The position numbers and the translations under genes were made by a program. A DNA stretch of 13,831 nt from Candidatus Babeliales bacterium (lineage in GTDB: Bacteria > Babelota > Babeliae > Babelales > CAIQNR01): NCBI GenBank assembly GCA_021735725.1, contig JAIPGS010000014.1, positions 1-13,831 on the forward strand. Reading direction: 5' to 3'. Shown here piece by piece: positions 1-7,557 of the stretch. Below the pieces are notes generated by a model. It was not told the origin of the DNA. It worked only from the letters and a program-made list of their open reading frames with translations, and made no database searches. Numbering within the stretch: position 1 is the stretch's first letter; every line of letters begins with the position of its first letter.

Positions 1-78
1 GAGCTCAACTAGACTGAGTTTTCACGTATTTATATTTTTCGGATAAGCTCTTACTAATTAAGCCTATCCCCACCCCTT

Positions 79-107
79 TTGCGACATATCCCATTATGTA
101 TTATACT
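79..107 (+). promoter_or_regulatory. Putative sigma-70 promoter of the exported protease-like gene
   Basis: A TTGCGA element at 79-84 and a TATACT element at 102-107 are separated by 17 bases, matching the TTGACA/TATAAT consensus at 4 of 6 and 5 of 6 positions. Transcription would begin near 114, about 45 bases before the chosen ATG at 160. The match is by eye only, and AT-rich DNA yields chance -10 boxes, but the exact 17-base spacing and the position upstream of a good ribosome binding site support it. Confidence 0.5.
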
Positions 108-147
108 TAAAATAAGAAATACTAAATGGAAAAAGGTTATATCAAAT

Positions 148-154
148 GGAGAGG
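148..154 (+). promoter_or_regulatory. Ribosome binding site deciding the start at 160
   Basis: GGAGAGG lies with its GGAG core 8 bases upstream of the ATG at 160. This favours that ATG over an in-frame TTG at 79. The TTG would put 27 unlikely residues ahead of the signal peptide and would overlap the predicted -35 element. Confidence 0.75.
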
Positions 155-159
155 TTGTA

Positions 160-1104
160 ATGAATATCAAAAAAACAGTACTATCAGTTATATTATTAAG
201 CTCAATTGGAACATCGGGAGCGGTATGGCCATCGTTTTCTTTACCTAAAATATCTTTAGAAGAAATTGTTCCATTAGCATTAATAGGCGGAGCAATAGGA
301 ATAACTTATCATAATTTTTTCCAACAAAAATCAGAAGAAAAAGAAGCAAAAGCAAGCCTTTCTTATCAAAGAAAAACTCTCCATTCAATGTTTTCAGGAT
401 TTGCTCGTTTCCCAAATGATATGAGTTCTTTGTTTAAAAAAGATGCATCAACCAAAAAAATTGGAGAACTAGAATGTAATCCACTTTTTCAAAATAATTT
501 TAGAATAAATGAAGATAAAAATGCTACCATTATACAAGTTGAAACAGAAAAACAAACTATAAATACCTGTTTATATCATGCACTCAAAAATGCTGTTTTA
601 TTATACTCGCAAATTATCAAGAAAAGCTTTCCTCTTAATAATTGGACTATCTTAAATGATATGACACTTTTATCAGAAAACGAATGGCATGAACCTTATC
701 AATTAGATGAATTTTTACAACAAAACCAAAGACATACCGATGATGAAAATTCTTCCTTAATTGAATTTGATGTAACAGCTATTTCAAAAGATAAAATCAT
801 GTTACTTTCTGATGATTTAGCTGCAGATTTACATGACAATCCATTGGCTATAAATTGCGTAGAAAAAATAACACGCTGCTTACAAGAAGCTTCACCAAAA
901 GAACCATACTGTCATGCTTTTATTATATTAAATACAAATGCAGCAGTAACAGAAGCAGCCTCTTATCATTGGTATTGTTTATTTATTCATCAAGATGGAT
1001 ATGGAAACAGAAATTATATTATTGCTGATTCACTTAATGTTGATAGAACAAAAGAATTCCTGATTATAGATATTATCACAGAGATTGAACAACAATTTTC
1101 TTAA
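160..1104 (+). CDS. Exported protein of unknown function with a candidate Cys-His-Asp protease fold
   Basis: This is a 314-residue protein. An N-terminal signal peptide (MNIKK followed by a hydrophobic stretch, plausible cleavage after Ala21) is followed by a second hydrophobic segment at about residues 36-49 that could anchor it in the membrane. Two conserved-looking patches suggest a papain-fold cysteine peptidase. One is TCLYHALKNA, with Cys137 at the start of a predicted helix. The other is a C-terminal HWYCLFIH stretch with His270, followed by an IIADSLN strand with Asp290. The Cys, His, Asp order and the HW...DS pairing are seen in several papain-like and deubiquitinase-like families, but I cannot assign a named family. 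The signal peptide and start are well supported; the enzymatic reading is inference. The gene has its own promoter, and its stop codon overlaps the mraY stop on the other strand. Confidence 0.75.
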   Translation: MNIKKTVLSVILLSSIGTSGAVWPSFSLPKISLEEIVPLALIGGAIGITYHNFFQQKSEEKEAKASLSYQRKTLHSMFSGFARFPNDMSSLFKKDASTKKIGELECNPLFQNNFRINEDKNATIIQVETEKQTINTCLYHALKNAVLLYSQIIKKSFPLNNWTILNDMTLLSENEWHEPYQLDEFLQQNQRHTDDENSSLIEFDVTAISKDKIMLLSDDLAADLHDNPLAINCVEKITRCLQEASPKEPYCHAFIILNTNAAVTEAASYHWYCLFIHQDGYGNRNYIIADSLNVDRTKEFLIIDIITEIEQQFS

Positions 1105-2165
1105 CGAATTTTTAGTGTCATCAATGCAAGTAATGATAAAATAAACGCAATAATACAAAAGCGAACTGTAATTTTAGATTCCGGCCATCCTTTTAACTCA
1201 AAATGATGATGTAATGGAGCCATTCTAAACATACGTTTTCCAAAATATTTTAAAGAAAACACCTGAATCATTACCGAAACTGTTTCTATAACAAAAAGTC
1301 CTCCTGCAATTGCTAACAATACTTCTTGTTTGCATGCAAGTGCCATAAAAGCAAGCACTCCCCCCAATCCTAAAGAACCTACATCACCCATAATTATTTG
1401 TGCAGGGTACGTGTTATACCACAAAAATCCCAGCGATGCTCCACAAAGTGATGCTCCAAAAACGGCAAGCTCTGACGTTCCTGTAAAAGGGATCATTAAA
1501 TATCCTGCAAGAGCCGTATGGCCTGCGATATAACAAATTAATGAAAAAGTTCCAAAATTAGAAAGCAATGCCCCAATAGCAAGACCGTCAAGCCCATCTG
1601 TTAAATTAACAGCATTACTTGTTCCTACTAAAACAAAAACAATCCACGGCACAAAAAGAAACCCCAAAGAAGGATTAAAATTCTTAAAGAAGGGAATACA
1701 CAGTTGATCTGAAGGCTGAACAAAATAAATCCATGAAAGAGCAACAAGAAGCGCTACACTTAATTGTAACCCCATTTTTAAACGAGCAGAAATACCACCC
1801 TTCTTATGTATCTTTTTCCAGTCATCCAATGCTCCAATAAGAGAAAACCCAACTAAACACCCAAGAGCTATCCAGATAATGACTTGTGAAAGATCACACC
1901 ACAATAATGTGCTCATAATAACTACAAAAACAATAAATATACCCCCCATCGTAGGCATATCATTCTTTAATTGATGGGTATGAGGAGTATACGGCCGAGC
2001 TTTAGATTTAAAAAATTGCTGAGATTTTTTAATAAACCATGAACCACATATAAAAGATAATCCCAATGAGCTTAAAAGAGCTGCCATTGCCCTAAAGCTC
2101 ACATAATGAACAACATTCAAAGAAGCAATATTATGTTTTAAATACCCTGCTACATGAAACAGCAT
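1101..2165 (-). CDS. mraY: Phospho-N-acetylmuramoyl-pentapeptide transferase (MraY)
   Basis: MraY transfers phospho-MurNAc-pentapeptide from UDP to undecaprenyl phosphate, making lipid I at the inner face of the cytoplasmic membrane. The 354 residues match the usual length and form about ten hydrophobic segments. Family motifs appear in order: PTMGG (71-75), GALDD with the Asp pair at 114-115, NAVNLTDGLDG (184-194, Asp190 and Asp193), MGDVGSL (259-265, Asp261), and the MAPLHHHFE loop with three His at 319-321. These are the known Mg2+ and substrate positions, so the enzyme looks active. The ATG at 2165 has an AGGA about ten bases upstream. The gene stands alone: downstream it meets a convergent gene with a 4-base overlap, upstream it is divergent from another, and no mur or fts neighbours are visible. 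I could not identify a convincing promoter in the 168-base divergent gap. Confidence 0.97.
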   Translation of the reverse strand: MLFHVAGYLKHNIASLNVVHYVSFRAMAALLSSLGLSFICGSWFIKKSQQFFKSKARPYTPHTHQLKNDMPTMGGIFIVFVVIMSTLLWCDLSQVIIWIALGCLVGFSLIGALDDWKKIHKKGGISARLKMGLQLSVALLVALSWIYFVQPSDQLCIPFFKNFNPSLGFLFVPWIVFVLVGTSNAVNLTDGLDGLAIGALLSNFGTFSLICYIAGHTALAGYLMIPFTGTSELAVFGASLCGASLGFLWYNTYPAQIIMGDVGSLGLGGVLAFMALACKQEVLLAIAGGLFVIETVSVMIQVFSLKYFGKRMFRMAPLHHHFELKGWPESKITVRFCIIAFILSLLALMTLKIR

Positions 2166-2242
2166 GCTCTATTCCTAATTTCTATAAGTAATTATTAAAT
2201 ATCCTCTCTTTAAGCTTATATTACTGTATCAGACTACCCCCA

Positions 2243-2270
2243 TTGACGCCAGCTTTCATTCCTGTATCAT
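2243..2270 (+). promoter_or_regulatory. Putative sigma-70 promoter for the exported protein at 2334
   Basis: TTGACG (2243-2248) and TATCAT (2265-2270) are 16 bases apart, each matching the consensus at 5 of 6 positions. Predicted initiation near 2277 places the small hairpin at 2278-2290 at the extreme 5' end of the message. Confidence 0.6.
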
Positions 2271-2277
2271 AGAGATT

Positions 2278-2290
2278 CCTCTATAAGAGG
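2278..2290 (+). other. Small perfect hairpin at the predicted mRNA 5' end
   Basis: CCTCT and AGAGG pair perfectly around a three-base ATA loop, followed by TTTTATTT. It sits almost exactly at the predicted transcription start. The shape suits either a 5' stem-loop that stabilises the mRNA or a weak attenuator. The stem is short, so chance is possible. Confidence 0.35.
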
Positions 2291-2333
2291 TTTTATTTGA
2301 GACATTATTAATTGTAACATAAGGGTACATATT

Positions 2334-2981
2334 ATGAATAACGCATATAAAAAAATTATTATGCTGAGCTTAACATTACTACTTTCTCAGTCAATACATG
2401 CTGGCATTAGTGGTTTTGTTGCTGGAGCAATCACAAGATACAAAGGTAAACAAGATGGTGTTTACACTATCGATGAAGTAAAAGACAGACTTTCTGAAAT
2501 CATTGAAGAATTCCTAAAAAATCCAAACAAAAAACCTTCAATCACCATCGATGACCTTGCTGAAGAGTTCGGAAACAATGGATGGGAAGAACTTGAAGTC
2601 TGGATCCTTACATTTTCTGATAGATTATTACAAGAAAAAAACAAACAAAATCTAACCGAGAAAAAAATTGGTGCTCTTGGTAGAAAATTAGCCATTAAAT
2701 CTTTTGGTAGCATCTATAATGGTAAGCTGATTCAAGTTCAAACAATGCTTGCAGAAATACAGTTAAAATTCGAAAAAGATCCTACCATTAAAAGTATTGA
2801 TTGGTACGAAATTCTTAAACATCGTCGCGGAATGACCATTGATAGTAATGTTATTACTATCAATAATGACGCGGCCGGCAATACAGTAATTCAAGAAACT
2901 AATGATCATGCGGTCTTTGATGAAAATGGTTTTGAACAATCTCATGATAGAACAATTACAACTACACACCTTACTCAATAA
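2334..2981 (+). CDS. Exported protein of unknown function
   Basis: This 215-residue protein has a clear signal peptide: two lysines after the N terminus, a hydrophobic core at residues 8-18, and SIHA before a plausible cleavage site after Ala23. The mature part begins with a glycine-rich GISGFVAGA stretch. It continues with predicted amphipathic helices rich in charged residues (about 45-165), then a Thr/Asn-rich, probably beta-stranded tail (about 168-215) ending in HLTQ. It has no cysteine, which argues against disulfides or lipidation. I recognise no family. AAGGG at 2321-2325 lies 8 bases before the ATG. With its own promoter and a strong terminator at 3022 it is a single-gene unit, separated from the mnmG operon. 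A periplasmic or secreted role is inferred from the signal peptide only. Confidence 0.8.
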   Translation: MNNAYKKIIMLSLTLLLSQSIHAGISGFVAGAITRYKGKQDGVYTIDEVKDRLSEIIEEFLKNPNKKPSITIDDLAEEFGNNGWEELEVWILTFSDRLLQEKNKQNLTEKKIGALGRKLAIKSFGSIYNGKLIQVQTMLAEIQLKFEKDPTIKSIDWYEILKHRRGMTIDSNVITINNDAAGNTVIQETNDHAVFDENGFEQSHDRTITTTHLTQ

Positions 2982-3021
2982 GACATTATGATCTCTCTTT
3001 TTTATTATATGTATAAAAATT

Positions 3022-3074
3022 AATGGCGTTTTTTGGTTTCTCCTCCACTACAAAAAACGCCATTTTCTTTTTTT
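3022..3074 (+). terminator. Rho-independent terminator
   Basis: A perfect 14-bp stem is formed by AATGGCGTTTTTTG (3022-3035) and its complement at 3051-3064, around a 15-base loop, followed by TTCTTTTTTT (3065-3074). It lies 40 bases after the stop of the exported protein gene and insulates it from the mnmG promoter 60 bases further on. This is the clearest terminator in the window. Confidence 0.88.
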
Positions 3075-3135
3075 ATAACAATCTCATACTAAAATTCACA
3101 TACAGTTAAGCTTTTAAAAAGAAAACCTTGATACA

Positions 3136-3164
3136 TTGTAAAACGCCTTTTAATAAGCTATAAT
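3136..3164 (+). promoter_or_regulatory. Sigma-70 promoter of the mnmG-lgt-dnaG-sigma unit
   Basis: A perfect TATAAT at 3159-3164 is preceded at 17 bases by TTGTAA (3136-3141, 4 of 6 consensus). Initiation is expected near 3171, giving a short leader of under 30 bases that contains AAAGG (3186-3190) 8 bases before the mnmG ATG. It follows directly after a strong terminator, as expected for the head of a new transcription unit. Confidence 0.72.
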
Positions 3165-3198
3165 GAAACGATAGTATCTCTTATTAAAGGTAAAAAAT

Positions 3199-5019
3199 AT
3201 GAATGACCAATCTAAATATGACGTTATTGTAATTGGCGGAGGCCATGCAGGTATCGAAGCTGCTTATGCCGCTGCGCGTATGGGTTCTAAAACCGCTCTC
3301 GTTTCGTTAGATTTAAACAAGATTGGTTATATGCCTTGCAATCCTGCCATTGGTGGCATAGGAAAAGGCCATATCGTTTTTGAAATTAGTGCACTTGGAG
3401 GCTTAATGCCAAAAACTGCAACAAAAACATACCTTCAAGCAAAAATGTTAAATACCAAAAAAGGCCCTGCTGTTCATGGCCTTCGTCTTCAGATTGATAA
3501 AATTGAATATGCAAAAGAAAGTAAAAAATACCTTGATACGGTAGAAAATTTAACTTTTATTACTGACATGGTACATGAATTCTTAGTTGATGAGTCCAAT
3601 GCTATTACAGGCATTTTGTGCAGCAATGGAACAATTATTTCAGCACAATCTGTTGTTCTTACAACCGGAACATTTTTAAATGGATTAGTTCACGTAGGGC
3701 TTAAAAATTATGCTTCTGGACGAGAAAATGAAGCTCCTACCACTTTTTTATCTCAATGTATTAAACGTCATGGATTTACAATGGGAAGGCTAAAAACAGG
3801 AACACCTCCTCGTCTTAAAGGGTCAACTGTTGATTTTTCTGTGATGCAAAAACAGGAATCGGATACGCTGCACTACCTTTTTGAATTTGATAAGCATACA
3901 ACAACTACAAAAAAAGATTGTTATATTACTCGTACCAATGAAAATGTTCATAACACTATTAAAGAAAATGCTCATCTTTCTCCCATTTTACGAAAACATT
4001 TAGAAGGTCTTGGGCCACGTTATTGCCCTTCTATAGAAGATAAAATTACCCGTTTTCCGGATAAAGATTCTCATCAAATTTTTGTTGGACCGGAAAGCAT
4101 GTCAACTGATTGGTTATATCCTAACGGCCTTTCTACATCGCTCCCTCTTGAAGCACAAGAAAAATACATTCGTGCAATCAAGGGATTTGAAAATGCAGAA
4201 ATTGTACGCCCTGGATACGCAATTGAATATGATTTTGTTCATCCTTCACAATTAAAACATACACTTGAAACTAAAAAAATTAGTGGGCTTTTTTTTGCTG
4301 GCCAAATTAATGGAACAACAGGATATGAAGAAGCTGCAGGGCAAGGTATTATTGCAGGAATCAATGCACATTTAACTGCTCATGCATTACCCGCTTTTAT
4401 TCTTGATCGTACAGAAAGCTATATCGGCGTCATGATTGATGATTTGGTCACTCTTGGAATTGATGAACCGTATCGCATGTTCACATCACGAGCAGAACGA
4501 AGATTATTATTACGGCAAGACAATGTCTTTTTACGATTAACAGAAAAAGCTTATAACGTTGGACTTGTTTCACAAGAAATGTATGAAGCATTCTTAAAAG
4601 AAAAAAAAGAAATAGAAGAAACACTCAAAGCACTTAAAGAAAAATATTTAGAAACTGATTTACTTCGTTTGTTTGAAAATAATGAAACAGCACAAGAAAC
4701 TGTTTTAAAAATTACAGGAAAAGATCTTCCTCATCGTTGCTGCCAAACAATTCAAGCATCTATTAAATATGCTCCTTATATTGAACGGGAAGAACGTGAA
4801 GTTGCTCGTTTAAAAAAATATCAAACAATGATATTACCTGCAACGTTAATCTATAAAGGATTACATGGTCTTTCTATAGAGCTACAACAAAAATTAGAAA
4901 AAGTACGTCCTGCAACTATTGCTCAAGCCAATTTAATTCCTGGAATGACACCTGCCGCGCTTTCATTTTTAATGATGCATATGAATATTTTAGAAAAATC
5001 TACATCGAATACAAAATAA
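3199..5019 (+). CDS. mnmG: tRNA uridine-5-carboxymethylaminomethyl modification enzyme MnmG (GidA)
   Basis: MnmG is the FAD-dependent partner of the GTPase MnmE. Together they install (carboxymethyl)aminomethyl groups at wobble U34 of certain tRNAs in the cytoplasm. The 606 residues are close to the family length (about 620-630). Visible hallmarks are the N-terminal dinucleotide-binding VIVIGGGHAG (9-18); YMPCNPAIGG with Cys47; GPRYCPSIEDK with Cys276, corresponding to the two conserved functional cysteines; GYAIEYDFV; AGQINGTTGYEEAAGQG near the FAD; and TLGIDEPYRMFTSRAERRLLLR leading into the helical C-terminal domain (motif cited as landmark only). It heads a long operon with lgt starting one base after its stop. 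Its partner mnmE is not in the window. No key residue is missing. Confidence 0.97.
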   Translation: MNDQSKYDVIVIGGGHAGIEAAYAAARMGSKTALVSLDLNKIGYMPCNPAIGGIGKGHIVFEISALGGLMPKTATKTYLQAKMLNTKKGPAVHGLRLQIDKIEYAKESKKYLDTVENLTFITDMVHEFLVDESNAITGILCSNGTIISAQSVVLTTGTFLNGLVHVGLKNYASGRENEAPTTFLSQCIKRHGFTMGRLKTGTPPRLKGSTVDFSVMQKQESDTLHYLFEFDKHTTTTKKDCYITRTNENVHNTIKENAHLSPILRKHLEGLGPRYCPSIEDKITRFPDKDSHQIFVGPESMSTDWLYPNGLSTSLPLEAQEKYIRAIKGFENAEIVRPGYAIEYDFVHPSQLKHTLETKKISGLFFAGQINGTTGYEEAAGQGIIAGINAHLTAHALPAFILDRTESYIGVMIDDLVTLGIDEPYRMFTSRAERRLLLRQDNVFLRLTEKAYNVGLVSQEMYEAFLKEKKEIEETLKALKEKYLETDLLRLFENNETAQETVLKITGKDLPHRCCQTIQASIKYAPYIEREEREVARLKKYQTMILPATLIYKGLHGLSIELQQKLEKVRPATIAQANLIPGMTPAALSFLMMHMNILEKSTSNTK

Positions 5020-5020
5020 A

Positions 5021-5776
5021 ATGACCCTCAATCCCCAATTGCTTCATCTTTATGGAGTTTTTTCTATTCATATCTATGGATTGTTAATTACGATAGGGAT
5101 TGTAATGGGGCTTTTTTTTGCACTAAAAGACAGAGAATTATCTAAGCTCTATAATCCAACTGCTCTTATCGATATTACAAGTTTGACTATTTTTTTTGCT
5201 CTTTTAGGTGCGCGTATTTTATGGGCTGCAGAATTGTGGGACTCTCTTCCTTCATTTCAGTATCTTTTTTATTTTTGGGAACCAGGATATTCAATTTTAG
5301 GAGCAATCATTGGAGGGCTTTTATTCCTTTCTTTTTATTTAAAAAATAATACACTTATTTTTTTAGATAGAGCAGCAATTTATATTCCGCTTATGCAAGT
5401 ATTTGGAAGAATGGGTTGTTTTTTTACTGGTTGTTGTTACGGAATACAAACAGATGTTTCATGGGCTGTAATATACACTCATCCAAACCATCTTGCTCCC
5501 TTATATTGCTCTGTTCATCCCACACAACTTTATAGCGCCACACTTCTTTTATTTCTTTTTTTATTTCTTTATTTTTATAAAGATTTTTTTAAAAAGAAAG
5601 GACAATTGATTTCTTTATTTCTTTTAGGATCAAGCATTGAACGATTTTTAGTTGACTTTTTACGTGCAGACCGCACACTCATAGTAAGTAATTTTTCTTA
5701 TATGCAATGTATTGCTCTTTTACTTATATGTGTGAGTATTGGCATTTTTATCTTTTCACAAAAAGTGAATAAATAA
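5021..5776 (+). CDS. lgt: Prolipoprotein diacylglyceryl transferase (Lgt)
   Basis: Lgt moves diacylglycerol from phosphatidylglycerol to the lipobox cysteine of prolipoproteins, the first step of lipoprotein maturation, in the cytoplasmic membrane. The 251 residues contain about seven hydrophobic segments. Recognisable landmarks are YGLLITIGIVMG near the N terminus, LLGARI, WEPGYSILGAIIGG, the signature GRMGCFFTGCCYG (129-141), HPTQLYS, and the C-terminal ERFLVDFLR. Compared with E. coli Lgt, the SFHGG histidine motif reads SILGA, the Asn of the GRxGNF signature is Cys133, and the C-terminal Glu four residues after the Arg is Asp. Cys in the signature occurs in other clades, so I still expect activity. 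The ATG lies one base after the mnmG stop, with no Shine-Dalgarno sequence, pointing to translational coupling. Confidence 0.93.
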   Translation: MTLNPQLLHLYGVFSIHIYGLLITIGIVMGLFFALKDRELSKLYNPTALIDITSLTIFFALLGARILWAAELWDSLPSFQYLFYFWEPGYSILGAIIGGLLFLSFYLKNNTLIFLDRAAIYIPLMQVFGRMGCFFTGCCYGIQTDVSWAVIYTHPNHLAPLYCSVHPTQLYSATLLLFLFLFLYFYKDFFKKKGQLISLFLLGSSIERFLVDFLRADRTLIVSNFSYMQCIALLLICVSIGIFIFSQKVNK

Positions 5777-7555
5777 ATGAACAAAACAAATCTGTTTAAT
5801 TTTATAAAAGAACGCGCTCCTATTTTTCAAGTAGTGAGTGAACACGTAACACTTAAACAAGCCGGTCAGTACTGGAAAGGAACCTGTCCTTTTCACGATG
5901 AAAAAACAGCCTCTTTTACGGTAAGCCCTGAACGAGGAATTTTTTATTGTTTCGGATGTCATGAAGGTGGTGATGTTATTGCTTTTATAGGTAAAATTGA
6001 AAACTGCCCTCCCTTTGAAGCAGCAAAATTTTTAGCAGAACGATACAATATTGAACTTCCTCAAGAAGTTTTAGCAGCTCTTCCTTCAGAACAAACAGTT
6101 GATAATAAAAAACGGTACTTTGAATTATGTAAAGCTGTTGCAGACTGGACACATGCAGAACTTGAAAAACATCCTTCAATTACTAATTATCTAAGCAAAC
6201 GTGGATTTACACAAGAGAGCATTACAAATTTTACAATTGGGTATTTTCCAGAGGGAGAACGCGCAATTAAATCTCTTATAAGAGAATTAAATCATAAAAA
6301 TTTTCTACTGAAAGAACTTCTTGATTTTCATATTGTGTTAGAAAATAAAGGAACACTCTATTCTCCTTATGAACAACGCCTCATTTTCCCTATTCAAGAT
6401 AACTTAGGTCGATTTTGTGGATTTGGTGGACGTATTGTAAAAGATACCGATCAACGTCCAAAATATTATAACTCCCGAGAAAATCATTTCTTTCAAAAAG
6501 GAACGTTACTTTTTGGGCTTGATCGTGCAAAAAAAGCAATTCAAAAAAAAGAGTATGTCTTTTTAACAGAAGGATATACTGATTGTATTACAATGGCACA
6601 ATATGGTTATACAAATACTGTCGCCACCTTGGGAACTTCATGCACTGTTGATCATTTAAAACTTCTTTCTTATCATGCACAAAAAGTTTATTTGGTTTAT
6701 GACAGTGACCTTGCAGGGCAAAAAGCAATGTTACGACTTGCTGATCTTTGTTGGCAAGTTAATTTAGATTTATATGTTTTGGTTTTACCAGATGGACAAG
6801 ATCCTGATTCATTTTTAAAAAGTGGTGGAAATTTTGAATTGCTTATTGAACATGCACAAGATATTTTTTCATTTTTTTTAGAAAATTCTGGAAAAGAATT
6901 TTCGCAACAAAGCTTACAACAAAAACTCAGCGTGATGCGTAAATACCTTGATATTATTAAAAATTTAGATGATCCACTCAAACAAGACATTTTACTTCAA
7001 AAAGCTGCATCAATATTTTCACTCCCTTTTTCATCATTAAAAGAAGAATTAAAGCGAACAAAAGGCACTCATAAACCTTTTATTCCTCAAGAACAAAATC
7101 AAAACGAAGCTATCAAGCTTATTTCTGATGAAATATCTCCTTTCGAAAAAAAATTTTTTTGTGGTATACTAGAGAATCATCAGCTTTTAGAAAATGACGA
7201 AGTGACCCGGGTTTTGAATTATATACCTGAGGCCTTACAAAAAATAATCAAAAAGCTACAACTTAGTTATACGACTGAGGGTGGGGGTACATTTATACAT
7301 TTTTTTGAGACACTTGAATATCATGAAAAACAGATGGTTAACCAAATGTTACTTTCTGAAGAACAAAAAGAAAATGTACAAGATTTTGAGCAACTTATTT
7401 TGATATTAGAAAAGAAGTATTGGAAAACAATTGTTAAGGATACAAAGATAAAAATTGCTCAAGCACAACAAGAAAATAATACACAAGAAATTAACACTAT
7501 TGTTAATTCATTTTTAGAGTTAAAGAAAAAGTTATTACGTAAGGGACTTATTTAA
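5777..7555 (+). CDS. dnaG: DNA primase DnaG
   Basis: DnaG makes RNA primers at the replication fork and is recruited by the replicative helicase. The 592 residues are close to the E. coli length (581). Order of domains: the CHC2-type zinc-binding domain with Cys37, His40, Cys58 and Cys61; the catalytic core including RPKYYNSRE and LLFGLDRAKKAI; the TOPRIM metal site with Glu265 and Asp269 (TEGYTD), Asp309 and Asp311 (YDSD), and PDGQDPD with Asp342 and Asp344; and a helical C-terminal region (about 430-592), poorly conserved as is usual for the helicase-binding domain. All expected metal ligands are present. Its ATG directly abuts the lgt stop with no spacer and no visible ribosome binding site. 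Its last codons carry the AAGGG that probably serves the next gene. The dnaG-rpoD neighbourhood is the conserved part of the macromolecular-synthesis operon. Confidence 0.97.
   Translation: MNKTNLFNFIKERAPIFQVVSEHVTLKQAGQYWKGTCPFHDEKTASFTVSPERGIFYCFGCHEGGDVIAFIGKIENCPPFEAAKFLAERYNIELPQEVLAALPSEQTVDNKKRYFELCKAVADWTHAELEKHPSITNYLSKRGFTQESITNFTIGYFPEGERAIKSLIRELNHKNFLLKELLDFHIVLENKGTLYSPYEQRLIFPIQDNLGRFCGFGGRIVKDTDQRPKYYNSRENHFFQKGTLLFGLDRAKKAIQKKEYVFLTEGYTDCITMAQYGYTNTVATLGTSCTVDHLKLLSYHAQKVYLVYDSDLAGQKAMLRLADLCWQVNLDLYVLVLPDGQDPDSFLKSGGNFELLIEHAQDIFSFFLENSGKEFSQQSLQQKLSVMRKYLDIIKNLDDPLKQDILLQKAASIFSLPFSSLKEELKRTKGTHKPFIPQEQNQNEAIKLISDEISPFEKKFFCGILENHQLLENDEVTRVLNYIPEALQKIIKKLQLSYTTEGGGTFIHFFETLEYHEKQMVNQMLLSEEQKENVQDFEQLILILEKKYWKTIVKDTKIKIAQAQQENNTQEINTIVNSFLELKKKLLRKGLI
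7162..7170 (+). promoter_or_regulatory. Possible internal extended -10 promoter inside dnaG
   Basis: TGGTATACT fits the extended -10 pattern TGnTATAAT with one mismatch. The -35 position 17 bases upstream (TTCGAA, 7142-7147) is poor, as is tolerated in extended -10 promoters. It lies about 390 bases before the first sigma gene. E. coli has an internal rpoD promoter within dnaG, so the arrangement has precedent, but a chance match in AT-rich coding DNA is quite possible. Confidence 0.25.
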
Positions 7556-7557
7556 TG
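7526..7557 (+). repeat. Upstream copy of the duplicated dnaG-tail/start-codon segment
   Basis: This segment encodes the last residues of DnaG (LLRKGLI and stop), contains AAGGG (7541-7545) and ends in the ATG of the first sigma gene. It is repeated at 9235-9266: within the 27 bases ending at each ATG, 24 are identical (7531-7557 against 9240-9266), and the five preceding A residues also match. Confidence 0.75.

Noticed and set aside
1..78. Possible terminator or RNA gene at the left edge (short AACT/AGTT pairing at 7-20 and GAGCT/AGCTC at 1-50)
   Set aside because: The stems are only 4-5 bp with long or irregular loops. No tRNA or rRNA signature is visible.
79..159. TTG-initiated extension of the first exported protein
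   Set aside because: It would bury the signal peptide behind 27 residues and overlap the predicted -35 box. The ATG at 160 has GGAG at the right spacing.
1330..1533. Plus-strand open frame inside mraY
   Set aside because: It lies wholly antisense to a well-conserved membrane enzyme and has no ribosome binding site or recognisable features, so it is a shadow frame.
3128..3164. TTGATA at 3128 as the -35 of the mnmG promoter
   Set aside because: Spacing to TATAAT would be 25 bases, while TTGTAA at 3136 gives the ideal 17.
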